From Rheinheimera pacifica (GTDB lineage Bacteria; Pseudomonadota; Gammaproteobacteria; Enterobacterales; Alteromonadaceae), in assembly GCF_024809855.1 (NCBI RefSeq), contig NZ_JANUEM010000001.1:434001-498000 (forward strand): a stretch of DNA of 64,000 bases, given 5' to 3'. Shown piece by piece: positions 48,703-58,608 of this stretch; within the stretch, counting starts at the first letter, position 1; each line of letters starts with the position of its first letter. Position numbers and translations under genes: made by a program. A model generated the notes under the pieces. It had not been told where the DNA came from. It did not search any database and worked only from the letters and a program-made list of their open reading frames with translations.

Positions 48703-49548
48703 ATGGTGTGTTTACTGAAAATTCGCGGCATGCTGGAGCAAATGTCAGTGATTGAGCGTAAGCTGGCAGATTTTATTTTAGACAACGCACACTTGCTGCG
48801 CGATTACTCTTCGCAACAACTGGCCGACGCCGTGGGGATCAGCCAGTCGAGTGTGGTAAAGTTTTGCCAGAAGCTGGGCTATAAAGGCTACCCGGATTTA
48901 AAACTGGCAGTAAGTGAAGCGGTTATTACCGCATCGACCCTGCAACGTGACACCAATGAACATCAGCCTCAGCCCAATACATTGCTGACACTGGTAGAGC
49001 AGCTGCAGTTTAGCCTGCAACATCATTTTCGTGCCTTGCTGGAAATTAACACTGAGAAAACGCTGCTTGATGTGGCCGATGTGCTGTCGCAGGCGGATAA
49101 AATTCTGATAGCGGGTTTTGGCCAGTCCGGCATTGTTGCCCATGATATGCAATACCGTTTATTGCAACTGGGTAAGCTGGCACTGACTGACAGCGATCCT
49201 GCCGTTATATTACAGCTAACCAGTATGCTTAGCGCTAACAGTGTATTGCTGCTGGTGTCAGATTCTGGCCAGAATAACGACTTGTTGAAACTGGCTAAAT
49301 TTGCCCGTCAGCGGCACATCCGTATTGTCAGCCTTACCAGCTATAAAACTAATGCGCTTAGCCTGGCGGCGGATCTGGCACTGTTTGTGTTACATGGCGA
49401 TGAAAATGTGCGGCTTAACCCGATATTGGTGCAACTGGCACAGCAGCACCTGTGCCATATTGTGTATTTACTACTGTGCCAGCAGCTGAATAATGATTAT
49501 CAGTTGGAAGAAAACAGTAAGCTGGCAGATTTGCTGGAAAAGCTGTAA
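48703..49548 (+). CDS. MurR/RpiR-family transcriptional regulator
   Basis: A 281-residue regulator. The N-terminal HTH_6 domain (1-~75) has YSSQQLADAVGISQSSVVKFCQKLGYKGYPDLK; the C-terminal SIS domain (~125-255) has ILIAGFGQSGIVAHDMQ and LLVSDSGQNNDLLKLAKFAR. SIS domains of this family bind phosphosugars such as MurNAc-6-phosphate. AAGGAAG precedes the ATG at 48703. It faces the dipeptide epimerase gene tail-to-tail (five bases apart), so it probably controls the scavenging genes; the effector is not known. Confidence 0.85.
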   Translation: MVCLLKIRGMLEQMSVIERKLADFILDNAHLLRDYSSQQLADAVGISQSSVVKFCQKLGYKGYPDLKLAVSEAVITASTLQRDTNEHQPQPNTLLTLVEQLQFSLQHHFRALLEINTEKTLLDVADVLSQADKILIAGFGQSGIVAHDMQYRLLQLGKLALTDSDPAVILQLTSMLSANSVLLLVSDSGQNNDLLKLAKFARQRHIRIVSLTSYKTNALSLAADLALFVLHGDENVRLNPILVQLAQQHLCHIVYLLLCQQLNNDYQLEENSKLADLLEKL

Positions 49549-49553
49549 CCGGC

Positions 49554-50648
49554 TTAAGGCAGCATTTCCAGCCCTTCTATAGCTGTAATGCCAAGTCCGG
49601 GTGCATCTTCAATGGTAATATCGGCATCATTAAACTTAACACTGCTTTTTACCGGATCAAACAGGCACAGTGACGGCCCATCCAGGTCGATTTTGGTAAT
49701 CACATCTGATTTTGCCACCGCCACATGCACAGCCGCCGCAACGCTGACACTGCCCTCCAGCATACAGCCTATCATGCATTGCATATCGTAAAATGAGCAG
49801 ATATCGGCAATTTTAATGGCATTGGCAATGCCGCCGGTTTTCATCAGCTTAATATTAATAATGTCGGCAGCACGCATTTTAATAAGGTCAATGACCTCAC
49901 GCGGGCCAAAGCTGCTTTCATCAGCCATTACCGGCGTATGCACACGCTCAGTAATGTACTTTAAGCCTTCCAAATCATAAGCTTTAACCGGTTGCTCGAC
50001 CAGCTCCAGCCGGACACCGGCGTCTTCAAGTTTATGCAGTGCATATACCGCTTCTTTTGCTGTCCAGCCCTGGTTGGCATCCAGCCGGATTAACGCTTTG
50101 CCTTCAACTGCAGCATAAATCGCTTTAACCCGCTCAATGTCAACACCAATATCTTTGCCTACTTTCACCTTTAAGGTTTCAAAGCCACGGTCAATTGCGC
50201 TTAATGAATCGGCCACCATTTTGTCGATGTAATCTACACTGATGGTAATATCCGTAGTTATTTTAGGCACACCACCACCAAGGATTTTATATAGCGGCGC
50301 TTTGTACAGTTGCGCGAACAGGTCATAAACCGCCATTTCTACCGCCGCCTTAGCGCTGTAGTTTTTCATTATGCAGCTTTGTATAAGGCGGATAATATGG
50401 TTTAAGTCAGCCACTTCCTGCCCAACAATCTTCGGTTTAATCACTGTGCGGATGGCTTCGATAATAGAACCATGAATATCACCGGTGATCACTGCTGTGG
50501 CAGGTGCTGAGCCATAACCAACGTGACCGGTATCGGTTTCTACCATTACCACCACATCTTCGATGGCGTTTACGGTGCGCAGTGCAGTTTTAAACGGGGT
50601 TTTCAGAGGCACACGTAACATACCCAGCCTGATATCAGTTATTTTCAT
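49554..50648 (-). CDS. L-Ala-D/L-Glu (dipeptide) epimerase
   Basis: A 364-residue enolase-superfamily enzyme of the muconate-lactonising subgroup. The two catalytic lysines are in LKVKVG and NIKLMKTGG; metal ligands are in RLDANQGW (Asp), LVEQP (Glu) and MADESSFG (Asp). Members with this layout epimerise L-Ala-D-Glu from murein to L-Ala-L-Glu so that it can be degraded (YcjG in E. coli). It is 11 bases downstream of an NlpC/P60 peptidase gene that could produce such dipeptides. Substrate range may be wider than the murein dipeptide. Confidence 0.85.
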   Translation of the reverse strand: MKITDIRLGMLRVPLKTPFKTALRTVNAIEDVVVMVETDTGHVGYGSAPATAVITGDIHGSIIEAIRTVIKPKIVGQEVADLNHIIRLIQSCIMKNYSAKAAVEMAVYDLFAQLYKAPLYKILGGGVPKITTDITISVDYIDKMVADSLSAIDRGFETLKVKVGKDIGVDIERVKAIYAAVEGKALIRLDANQGWTAKEAVYALHKLEDAGVRLELVEQPVKAYDLEGLKYITERVHTPVMADESSFGPREVIDLIKMRAADIINIKLMKTGGIANAIKIADICSFYDMQCMIGCMLEGSVSVAAAVHVAVAKSDVITKIDLDGPSLCLFDPVKSSVKFNDADITIEDAPGLGITAIEGLEMLP

Positions 50649-50659
50649 AGTTGCCTCTG

Positions 50660-52036
50660 TTAACGCAGTGATTTAATAGCATAGAGCGCATCCAGATAAG
50701 ATTGCTCCGGATTCGCATTTAATGGCAGTAATGGCGTAACCACTACACCGTTTAAGGTGCCGACATAAAGCCCGCTATCAGTAGTTGGGTACACCAGGGT
50801 ATTTACATCGTGGATCATAAACGGCTGTTCATTCACCATGCCCAGATACAGTGAGACATGGCCGGGGAAATACAGTAAATCGCCAACCTGCGCCTGCTGT
50901 ATGGCCGTTAGCTTGTCATCTTTACTGCTTTGGCTGTCAAAGCGGATATTACTGCCGTAAGTTCCGTTGCCCTGCTGACCGGAGTTACGCGGCATTAAAA
51001 AGCCGAAACTGCGAAAAATTTCTGAAATAAAGCCGGTGCAGTCGCGGCCATTGTAATCATGGCCCCAGCCGTAGCGCTCACCTAAAAACTTAAACGCCTG
51101 CGCCACAATATTACTGGCCGTAAACGGCAGATATCCCCGATGTATATCTTCTGAGCGCGGTATAAGCGCCGCTGTAAAAGCCAGGCTACCATCTGCACGG
51201 CGCAGCGGTAGCTGCACTATATAACTGGCTGCCGGATTTTGACCATGCACTTTAAAACCGGTATCTGCTGCGCTAAGTTGCGGCAAACGAATACCCATAT
51301 CCAGCTGCAATTCGGAAATAGCCTCTACTTCAGGGTTATAAGCGGTACGAACCTTAGCGCCGGTGGTAACCAGAAAAGGCTCCTTAACGGTATAGGCAAA
51401 CACCTGCTCTTTGCTGCCAATAGCAATATCAGCTGCCCTTACCCAGCCGGTATAATTAAAACTGTGCACCAGCAGCCACTGCTTATCCTGGCTATGGTGT
51501 AGCACTGCTACGGCATCAGCGACAAATAGTGCGGTTTCAGCAAAGCGATCCAGGTCGGTATTTAATTGCGCATTAAAAACCCGGTCATCGGTAGGAAAGG
51601 CACGCAACGCGGTGCGTTTCACAACTAGGCCAAACTGTATTGCCGTTTTCGGTTTGATCTGTTTTTGCGCCAGTAATGCCGTGTAGCCTTGCCACTGCTT
51701 TGGCGTTACCTCGCTACCATCTGCATAAAAGCGCGGCGTTTCAGGTACACTGCTAACAGCCTGCAGAATGGCCGTCAGCTCAGCTTTTTTGTAATGCGCA
51801 GGCAGGTTTTGCAATAGCCGCATTTCAGTCTGCTGGTTAAACGTTTGCTGGTTACGCACCGCTATCTGCTCGGCATTTAACAGCAGTTTGTTGGCAGCGG
51901 TGAGTTTCGTCTGCCAAAATGTGCTGTTCAACTGTTCCTGCCGCAGCAAGGGCACATCGGTACTAAACTGTTCCTCAGCAAAGGCTGCAACAGTAGCACT
52001 GCACCAGCAACACAGCAGTAATAACAGCTTTCTCAT
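50660..52036 (-). CDS. Exported NlpC/P60 peptidase with SH3 domains
   Basis: A 458-residue protein: signal peptide (1-~20, MRKLLLLLCCWCSATVAAFA), an N-terminal helical region, bacterial SH3-type domains (~130-290), then the C40 NlpC/P60 domain (~310-445). The catalytic Cys is in GRDCTGFISEIFRSFG and the His in PGHVSLYLG, with a further His in MIHDV. Related enzymes cut gamma-D-Glu-diaminopimelate bonds in murein stem peptides (dipeptidyl-peptidase VI type), releasing L-Ala-D-Glu. Co-transcription with the epimerase supports murein peptide recycling. It diverges from the TonB receptor gene. Confidence 0.88.
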   Translation of the reverse strand: MRKLLLLLCCWCSATVAAFAEEQFSTDVPLLRQEQLNSTFWQTKLTAANKLLLNAEQIAVRNQQTFNQQTEMRLLQNLPAHYKKAELTAILQAVSSVPETPRFYADGSEVTPKQWQGYTALLAQKQIKPKTAIQFGLVVKRTALRAFPTDDRVFNAQLNTDLDRFAETALFVADAVAVLHHSQDKQWLLVHSFNYTGWVRAADIAIGSKEQVFAYTVKEPFLVTTGAKVRTAYNPEVEAISELQLDMGIRLPQLSAADTGFKVHGQNPAASYIVQLPLRRADGSLAFTAALIPRSEDIHRGYLPFTASNIVAQAFKFLGERYGWGHDYNGRDCTGFISEIFRSFGFLMPRNSGQQGNGTYGSNIRFDSQSSKDDKLTAIQQAQVGDLLYFPGHVSLYLGMVNEQPFMIHDVNTLVYPTTDSGLYVGTLNGVVVTPLLPLNANPEQSYLDALYAIKSLR

Positions 52037-52125
52037 TCAGACTCCTGAAAATATGTTGTTTTTCAAGCTTTTTTCACTTACCAATTGGCATAACCATACT
52101 GCCAAAGAATGAAATATTCCAATTA

Positions 52126-52157
52126 TTTTGAAAAATCAGCATAAATTATTTTCAAAA
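52126..52157. promoter_or_regulatory. Inverted repeat between peptidase and TonB receptor genes
   Basis: TTTTGAAAA (52126-52134) and TTTTCAAAA (52149-52157) are exact inverted copies 14 bases apart in an AT-rich divergent promoter region. It could be the site of the nearby MurR/RpiR regulator for both transcripts; no experimental match is known to me. Confidence 0.35.
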
Positions 52158-52293
52158 GAAATAAAATATTGCTATGTTAATTTTGAGCAGAAAATAAACA
52201 TCTGCCAACAAACATCAGAAACGGGCGATCAGAACCCGACAAACGGATAGCGATAAAAAATAAGACACAACTGTAAATCCAGGAGAGAAAGTG

Positions 52294-55200
52294 ATGAAGT
52301 CAACACAGCATACCCTGGCTAAAAGCCGCTTAGCCTGCGCAACGCAGCGCGCTTTTAGCTCACCGAAAACCGTATCGGCGTTTGTACTTGCTGGCATGTT
52401 AGCTTGTGCTCCGGCCTTAGCTCAGCAAGCAGGCGGTATCAGAGGTAAAGTAACGACTGAGCAAACAGGCACTTCAGTTGAAGGCGTTACCGTTGTGGCA
52501 TCCAGCCCGGTACTGCCCCGCCCGCGTACTGTACAAACCCGTGAAGATGGCAGCTTTAACCTGCCACTGCTGATCCCCGGCCGTTACACGCTAACCATTA
52601 CCGCAGCCGACGGTTCTGTCAGAACCATGGAAGTAGACGTACTGTTGGACCAGACCGCTAATGTTAACGTCGATCTGGAGCCGCGTACTGCAGGTATAGA
52701 AACCATTCAGATTGTAGGCTCGCCGCTGATGGCACAATCGACCAATGCTGCGTTGGGTACTTCACTGGGTGCAGAAGTCGTTAGCTCACTACCCATTGGC
52801 CAGGATTACCGCGATATGCTGAAAATCGTACCTGGTGTGCAGTATTCTGAAGCGCAGACCCTTGGCCCGGCAGCAGGTGGTTCAGGTGCACATAACAAGT
52901 ATGGTTTTGACGGCGTAGATGTATCTATGCCGCTATTTGGTAACCTGGCGTCTGAGCCTTCTACCCACGATATCGAAATGGTATCAATTGAACGTGGTGG
53001 TGCCAAAGCCATCGGTTTTAATCGCTCGGGTGGTTTTGCGATTAACAGTAAATCTAAATCAGGTACCAATGAGTTCAAAGGTAATATCGACTATAAAATT
53101 CAGAATAAAAACTTCTCGGCCACACCGCAAGATGGTGTTATTGAAGACAGAGATAAAACCTGGCTGACCACCAGCCTTAGCGGGCCATTAATTGAAGACC
53201 AACTGTTTTTCTATGGCTCATATTACCGGCCGGAAGAAGAAGGTAGCAGCAGGGTTACCGCTTACGGTGATGTTAAACCTTATAAAAGCGAGCGTGATGA
53301 ATACTTTGGTAAGTTAACCTGGGCAGCTACGGATGACCTGCTGTTAAACGTAAGCTACCGCGATTCTGACAAAGAAGAAGTCGGCGACAGTATAGGCCAG
53401 TTTGAAGCGGATTCGGTGTCGGTTGGCGGCACTGCGACTCAAAAGATATTTACTCTTGACGGCACCTACATACTAGGAGACTACACAACTCTTAGCTTTC
53501 AGGCCAGTAAGTTTGAACTAAAAACTGCCAGCCGGCCCGATGTTCTATTGAGCGTGGTACCTGAAGTAGGTGGCTCATTGGATATTAACAATCTGGAGCA
53601 AATGGGCTACATCAGTGTCCCCTCACTACTGGCTGCAGATAACGCTCAGGCAGCTATTTTTAACCCTCGTGCACAAGTATTAATTGATCGCTATGGTTAC
53701 GTTGAAGATGGTGTCAGAAAAGGCGGCGGGGGCATAGGTGCCTATTCGCAGTTTAATAACCAGAACTTTTTCCGTGACAGTATAGAGCTTGCCCTTGACC
53801 ATGAAGTTATTGGTCAAAATGTGGTGCATAGTATTCATATCGGTCTGAAATACAACGAAAGTGAAGAAGAACTAAGCCGACTGTCAAATGGCTGGGGCGG
53901 TATTACCTTTAACGGCGGCAGAGCTGATTTAGCTTTAGATAGTACCGTTACCGGTATCAACAGTGCTGATGTGTATTATGTTGCCAGCACCGAGCAAATG
54001 AGCTTCTTAAATGAGCAAGGCCAAACAGTATCGCCGATATACTCGTCTATTAAATCACTGAACCTGGAGATTAACGACACCATTGAACATGGCGACTTTA
54101 TCTACAATATTGGTGTGCTGATCAGTAAAGATACCTTGTATGGCCAGGGTTTAAGCCCGAATTCTGCTAATGGCTCGGGCTTTGAACTGGCACGCGGCGA
54201 AAAGTACAAAATGTACTCTTTTGACTGGAAAGATATGATTCAGCCCCGGCTAGGCGTTACCTGGCGTTACGATGGTGATGATACGGTTTTCGCCAACTAT
54301 GCCAGCTATAACCCGGAAGCCAGCTCTTTAGCGCGTGCGGCATCATGGGATCGTAATACCCAGGCGTCACTGAGAAGTTACTTTGATGCTGATGGTAACT
54401 TCCTCGCATCCGGTACGGCCAGTGGTTCATCCGGCAAGTTATTTGCCGATAATATGAAACCACACCGTATTGATGAAATTACTCTGGGTACCACCAAAGC
54501 CATTACTGACCGCTTACAGTTACGCGGCCATACCCGTTACCGCTATGGCTCACATTTCTGGGAAGACATGCCAAATAATGGTCGTATTGCCGCTTATCCG
54601 GCAAGTAGCCAAATGCCCGGCGTACCGGCGCATATTGCCGAAAAAGGACTATATATTCCCGATCTGGCTGAGCGGATGGATGGTATCGGCACCGCTTCAC
54701 CTACGACTTATGTTATAGCTGAAGTCGATGACGGCCAGACTAAATACTGGGAAGTCAGCTTAGAGGCTGAATACTTCGGTGACCGCACTTACTTTAATGC
54801 CTCTTATGTCTGGAGCCACTTCTACGGTAACTTCGATCAGGACAATACCACTACCAGTAATGATGCGAATACCTTTTTAGGTTCTTCGCTATATGGCGAC
54901 GGCCCTGGCCGTTATTCGTGGGATAACCGCTACGGCACCCTGGCAGCAGATAAACCGCACTTATTTAAAGTATTTGGTTATTACACTACTGACTGGGAAG
55001 CCAACGTAGGCGCTTACTTTCTTTATCAGTCTGGCGCAGCATGGGAAGCATGGGACGGTAATGTATACGGCTACACTGCTAGCAGCAGCCGTTATGCAGA
55101 GCCAGCAGGTAGCCGCCGCGGCCCAAGCCACTGGCAACTGGATTTAAGCTATACACAAAACTTTACGCTGGCAGATAAATATGTGCTGCGCTTCAGGGCT

Positions 55201-55332
55201 GACCTGTTTAACGTATTTGATCGTCAGACAGGCTATAACTTTGACCCTGTGGTAACCAATAACACTTTTGGTGAAGCCCGTAGTTTCTACAACCCTCGTC
55301 GCCTGCAGTTATCTGTCGGTTTCGATTTTTAA
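52294..55332 (+). CDS. Oar-like TonB-dependent receptor with carboxypeptidase-regulatory N-terminal domain
   Basis: A 1012-residue outer-membrane protein. A long signal peptide ends near ACAPALAQ (about residue 45). A carboxypeptidase-regulatory-like beta sandwich follows (~48-135, GGIRGKVTTEQTGTSVEGVTVVAS...SFNLPLLIPGRYTLTI), then a plug-like region with IETIQIVGSP and DMLKIVPGVQY, and a large beta barrel rich in aromatic residues. The barrel ends in RRLQLSVGFDF with the terminal Phe used for outer-membrane insertion. GGAG precedes the ATG. Such receptors often import peptides or oligosaccharides; pairing with the epimerase and NlpC/P60 genes suggests a peptide-type ligand (inference). Confidence 0.85.
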   Translation: MKSTQHTLAKSRLACATQRAFSSPKTVSAFVLAGMLACAPALAQQAGGIRGKVTTEQTGTSVEGVTVVASSPVLPRPRTVQTREDGSFNLPLLIPGRYTLTITAADGSVRTMEVDVLLDQTANVNVDLEPRTAGIETIQIVGSPLMAQSTNAALGTSLGAEVVSSLPIGQDYRDMLKIVPGVQYSEAQTLGPAAGGSGAHNKYGFDGVDVSMPLFGNLASEPSTHDIEMVSIERGGAKAIGFNRSGGFAINSKSKSGTNEFKGNIDYKIQNKNFSATPQDGVIEDRDKTWLTTSLSGPLIEDQLFFYGSYYRPEEEGSSRVTAYGDVKPYKSERDEYFGKLTWAATDDLLLNVSYRDSDKEEVGDSIGQFEADSVSVGGTATQKIFTLDGTYILGDYTTLSFQASKFELKTASRPDVLLSVVPEVGGSLDINNLEQMGYISVPSLLAADNAQAAIFNPRAQVLIDRYGYVEDGVRKGGGGIGAYSQFNNQNFFRDSIELALDHEVIGQNVVHSIHIGLKYNESEEELSRLSNGWGGITFNGGRADLALDSTVTGINSADVYYVASTEQMSFLNEQGQTVSPIYSSIKSLNLEINDTIEHGDFIYNIGVLISKDTLYGQGLSPNSANGSGFELARGEKYKMYSFDWKDMIQPRLGVTWRYDGDDTVFANYASYNPEASSLARAASWDRNTQASLRSYFDADGNFLASGTASGSSGKLFADNMKPHRIDEITLGTTKAITDRLQLRGHTRYRYGSHFWEDMPNNGRIAAYPASSQMPGVPAHIAEKGLYIPDLAERMDGIGTASPTTYVIAEVDDGQTKYWEVSLEAEYFGDRTYFNASYVWSHFYGNFDQDNTTTSNDANTFLGSSLYGDGPGRYSWDNRYGTLAADKPHLFKVFGYYTTDWEANVGAYFLYQSGAAWEAWDGNVYGYTASSSRYAEPAGSRRGPSHWQLDLSYTQNFTLADKYVLRFRADLFNVFDRQTGYNFDPVVTNNTFGEARSFYNPRRLQLSVGFDF

Positions 55333-55356
55333 ACCACCTGTTCCTGGTGATTTTTC

Positions 55357-55380
55357 AGCCCGCTTTATGCGGGCTTTTTT
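55357..55380 (+). terminator. Terminator after the TonB receptor gene
   Basis: AGCCCGC (55357-55363), TTTAT, GCGGGCT (55369-55375), TTTTT. Canonical. Confidence 0.9.
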
Positions 55381-55444
55381 CTGCCGGTACCCTATAAAAA
55401 CAAAAACCGCAGCCTGTTACAGCTGCGGTTTTATGGTGTTTGAT

Positions 55445-55811
<367 letters not shown>

Positions 55812-55818
55812 GGCGGCG

Positions 55819-55824
55819 ATTATA
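55819..55824 (-). promoter_or_regulatory. rnpB -10 element
   Basis: A perfect TATAAT seven bases before the predicted 5' end of RNase P RNA. No strong -35 is seen at the right distance; that part would lie inside the 3' end of rsmI. Confidence 0.65.
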
Positions 55825-55830
55825 CCGGTT

Positions 55831-56682
55831 TTATTCGGTTTCACCAGACAATTGCAGTGCCACTTTATATAAAGCGTTTTTCTTGCCACCATGAATTTGT
55901 GCCGTTAATGCCGCAGCCTTTTTTAGTGGTAACTCGGTTAGCAATAGTTTGAGGGTGCCAAGCTCGGCTTCGCTTACTTCACTTTCAGCTTTGGGTGTTG
56001 GCGCTATCATTAATACCATTTCGCCCTGGCAACGTTGTGGATCGGCCTCAAGCCAGGTGGCAATTTGGGCAGCGGTGCCATATTCCAGATGCTCAAAGGT
56101 TTTGGTCAGTTCCTTGGCCAGCACCAGTTCGCGCTCAGGGCCAAACACCTGTACCACATCCTGCAGCGTATCTTTTATCCGCCGCGCGGTGTCGTAGCAA
56201 ATAATAGTACCGACACCGGCCGGAATCTCTGCCAGCTGGTTTTGCCGCTGCTGGCTTTTGGGTAGTAAAAAGCCGATAAAATGAAATTTGTCGGTCGGCA
56301 AGCCTGCGGCACATAAAGCGGTAATTAATGCACAGGGGCCGGGAATGGGGATCACCCGTACACCCGCTTCGCGGCACTGGCGCACTAAACTGTAGCCGGG
56401 GTCGCTTATCAGCGGCGTACCGGCGTCAGACACCAACGCCACATGCTCACCGGCCAGACATTTTTGGATAATACTGGCAGCGCGCTGTTTTTCGTTGTGA
56501 TCATGCAGTGCTATGGTTTTGGCACTTATGCCAAGGTGCGATAATAAGCGCCCGGTGTGGCGAGTGTCTTCAGCAGCTATCCAGGCTGCCTGCTTTAAGG
56601 TGTCAATAGCGCGCTGGCTGATGTCGTCCAGATTGCCTATCGGGGTCGCCACTACATATAAAAAACCGTTATCTTTTGCCAT
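55831..56682 (-). CDS. rsmI: 16S rRNA (cytidine1402-2'-O)-methyltransferase RsmI
   Basis: A 283-residue tetrapyrrole-methylase-type enzyme adding the 2'-O-methyl to C1402, the nucleotide also modified by RsmH. VVATPIGNLDDISQRAI, EDTRHTGRLLSHLGI, HDHNEKQRA and SDAGTPLISDPGYSLVR are signatures; E. coli RsmI has 286 residues. It is divergent from lpoA (rsmI-lpoA-yraN-diaA-dolP is the E. coli order too) and rnpB follows on the same strand. Confidence 0.96.
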   Translation of the reverse strand: MAKDNGFLYVVATPIGNLDDISQRAIDTLKQAAWIAAEDTRHTGRLLSHLGISAKTIALHDHNEKQRAASIIQKCLAGEHVALVSDAGTPLISDPGYSLVRQCREAGVRVIPIPGPCALITALCAAGLPTDKFHFIGFLLPKSQQRQNQLAEIPAGVGTIICYDTARRIKDTLQDVVQVFGPERELVLAKELTKTFEHLEYGTAAQIATWLEADPQRCQGEMVLMIAPTPKAESEVSEAELGTLKLLLTELPLKKAAALTAQIHGGKKNALYKVALQLSGETE

Positions 56683-56753
56683 TTTATGATTAATGTACGC
56701 TATTTAATTGAGCTTAACCGGCAGTCTCAGTAAGATAAGACCATTGTTTCGCT

Positions 56754-58601
56754 ATGGTACTGTGCATTGTGACTTCCAGCAAATTAAAGCCTTTGTTATT
56801 TCTCTGCGCCGCAGGCGTGTTAAGCAGTTGCGCGCAAGGCCCGCAACAACGCCAGACAGACACCCCTCTGCGCAGTGAAGCGGCTGCCAAAGACGAGGTA
56901 AAAACCGGTGTTGCGGCCCGCCAGCTCTATCAGTTGGCAGCAAATTATCAGGCCGAGCCACAACATTATCATTTACTTAAAGCAGCGCGTCAGGCACTGA
57001 TTGAACAGGATTACCTGCTGGCACTGGCCATTTGTGAAAACCTGAAACAAAGCCCGTTTGTGCAGATCCGTCAGCAAAACCTGCTGCCACTGTTACAGGC
57101 TTATATTGCTACCGGGCAGCATGCAAACCTGAGCAACCTGCTGGAAAAAGCAGACATAAAAGACGTAGCCCGTGCTGATCAGGCAGAGTTTCTCTGGCTC
57201 AGCGCAGGCTACCACAGTGAGCAACGCCGCTACCTGGCTGCCAGCCGCAGCTTGCTGCAACTGGAGCAATACAGTGATATCAGCAACAACTACCCACAGT
57301 ATAATGATTTACTCTGGCGTAACCTCAGCGCCCTAAGCGACAGCCAGTTAGAAAGCCTGCGGGTAAACGCCCGGCAAAATACACTGGCCTGGATTAATCT
57401 GGCACAGCTAAGCCGGCGCCATATTGGTAACCCGCAGGCACTGCAGCAAGCTTTTGCTGACTGGCAGCGGCGCTACAGCAGCATGCCGCGGTTACAGCAG
57501 CTCCCTGAAGCTGTGCAGCAGCTGTTTAGCTTACAACCATTTCAACCGGCTAAAATTGCCGTGTTATTGCCGCTGCAAGGCCAGTTCCGCCAGCATGCTC
57601 AGGCTATTCAGTACGGCATTCTGGCAGCAGCCAGAGCCAATGAGGCTGAGTTAGTGTTTATCGACAGCCAGCAATCAGCCAGTGCCCTGCGTGAGCAAAT
57701 CAGTGCCCTGCAGGCCGAGTTTGTTATCGGGCCTTTGTTAAAAGACCAGGTTGACGCCATTAGTAACGAGGCCGACTGGCCCTGGCCAACGCTGTTTTTA
57801 AATACGCAAGACTCAACTAAAACTAACGCCAAAGATAAATTTTACTTTGCGCTTAGTATGGAAGATGAGGCGACTCAGGTAGCTGAACTGTTTCAGCAAA
57901 AAAGCTACCGCCGCCCGGTGGTGATCAGCGCTGCTAACAACATCGCAGTGCGGATGCAGCAGCACTTTAGCCGCCAGTGGCAGCAACTGGGCCACCAACC
58001 GGCAGAAAACTACCAGTTTAATAGTAAGGAAGATCTGGAAGCCCTTATAGCCCGTTTACTGGAAACAGATCGCAGCCGCGAACGCCTAAAGCAAATTAAC
58101 AGCCTGGTGCCGCAAAAACTGGAAACCGAGCCACACAGCCGGTTAGATATCGACGCCATTTACCTGATTGCCGATCCGGTGCAAACCCAGCTGTTTAAGC
58201 CCTTTGTTGATGTGTCTGTCAGCCCGACAGCACCGCGGCTGCCTATTTACGCCAGCTCACGCAGCCACAGCACCAGCCTTAGCAGCACAGATTTACGTGA
58301 TTTAAACGGCCTGACCTTTACCGAAATGCCCTGGATGCTGGGCGAACAAAGCTCTGTTGAGCTGCGCCAACAATACCAGCAACTGTTTAAAGAGCAGGAT
58401 GAAACGCTACAACGTTTGTTTGCTATGGGATATGACGCCTATAAACTGGTGGGTAGCCTGCGCCAGCAACAACAATTACCATCGGCGGTGTTTCCCGGCC
58501 TTACCGGACAATTACGGCTTAGCGCTGATGGCAGTATAGTACGCCAGTTAAGCTGGGCAAGTTACCGCAACAGCCGGTTAGCGCCGGTGCAGGAACCCTG
58601 A
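56754..58601 (+). CDS. lpoA: Outer-membrane lipoprotein LpoA, activator of PBP1A
   Basis: A 615-residue lipoprotein that spans the periplasm and stimulates PBP1A. The lipobox is LSSC (Cys26 from the ATG). A GTG at 56769 would give a more usual signal peptide, and neither start has a strong ribosome site. The N-terminal TPR-like helical domain (~35-265, YQAEPQHYHLLKAARQALIEQDYLLAL) is followed by a substrate-binding-like C-terminal domain (from ~275, PAKIAVLLPLQGQFRQHAQAIQYGILAA, to TGQLRLSADGSIVRQLSWASYRNS). Shorter than E. coli LpoA (678). Confidence 0.93.
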   Translation: MVLCIVTSSKLKPLLFLCAAGVLSSCAQGPQQRQTDTPLRSEAAAKDEVKTGVAARQLYQLAANYQAEPQHYHLLKAARQALIEQDYLLALAICENLKQSPFVQIRQQNLLPLLQAYIATGQHANLSNLLEKADIKDVARADQAEFLWLSAGYHSEQRRYLAASRSLLQLEQYSDISNNYPQYNDLLWRNLSALSDSQLESLRVNARQNTLAWINLAQLSRRHIGNPQALQQAFADWQRRYSSMPRLQQLPEAVQQLFSLQPFQPAKIAVLLPLQGQFRQHAQAIQYGILAAARANEAELVFIDSQQSASALREQISALQAEFVIGPLLKDQVDAISNEADWPWPTLFLNTQDSTKTNAKDKFYFALSMEDEATQVAELFQQKSYRRPVVISAANNIAVRMQQHFSRQWQQLGHQPAENYQFNSKEDLEALIARLLETDRSRERLKQINSLVPQKLETEPHSRLDIDAIYLIADPVQTQLFKPFVDVSVSPTAPRLPIYASSRSHSTSLSSTDLRDLNGLTFTEMPWMLGEQSSVELRQQYQQLFKEQDETLQRLFAMGYDAYKLVGSLRQQQQLPSAVFPGLTGQLRLSADGSIVRQLSWASYRNSRLAPVQEP

Positions 58602-58608
58602 TTAGCTT

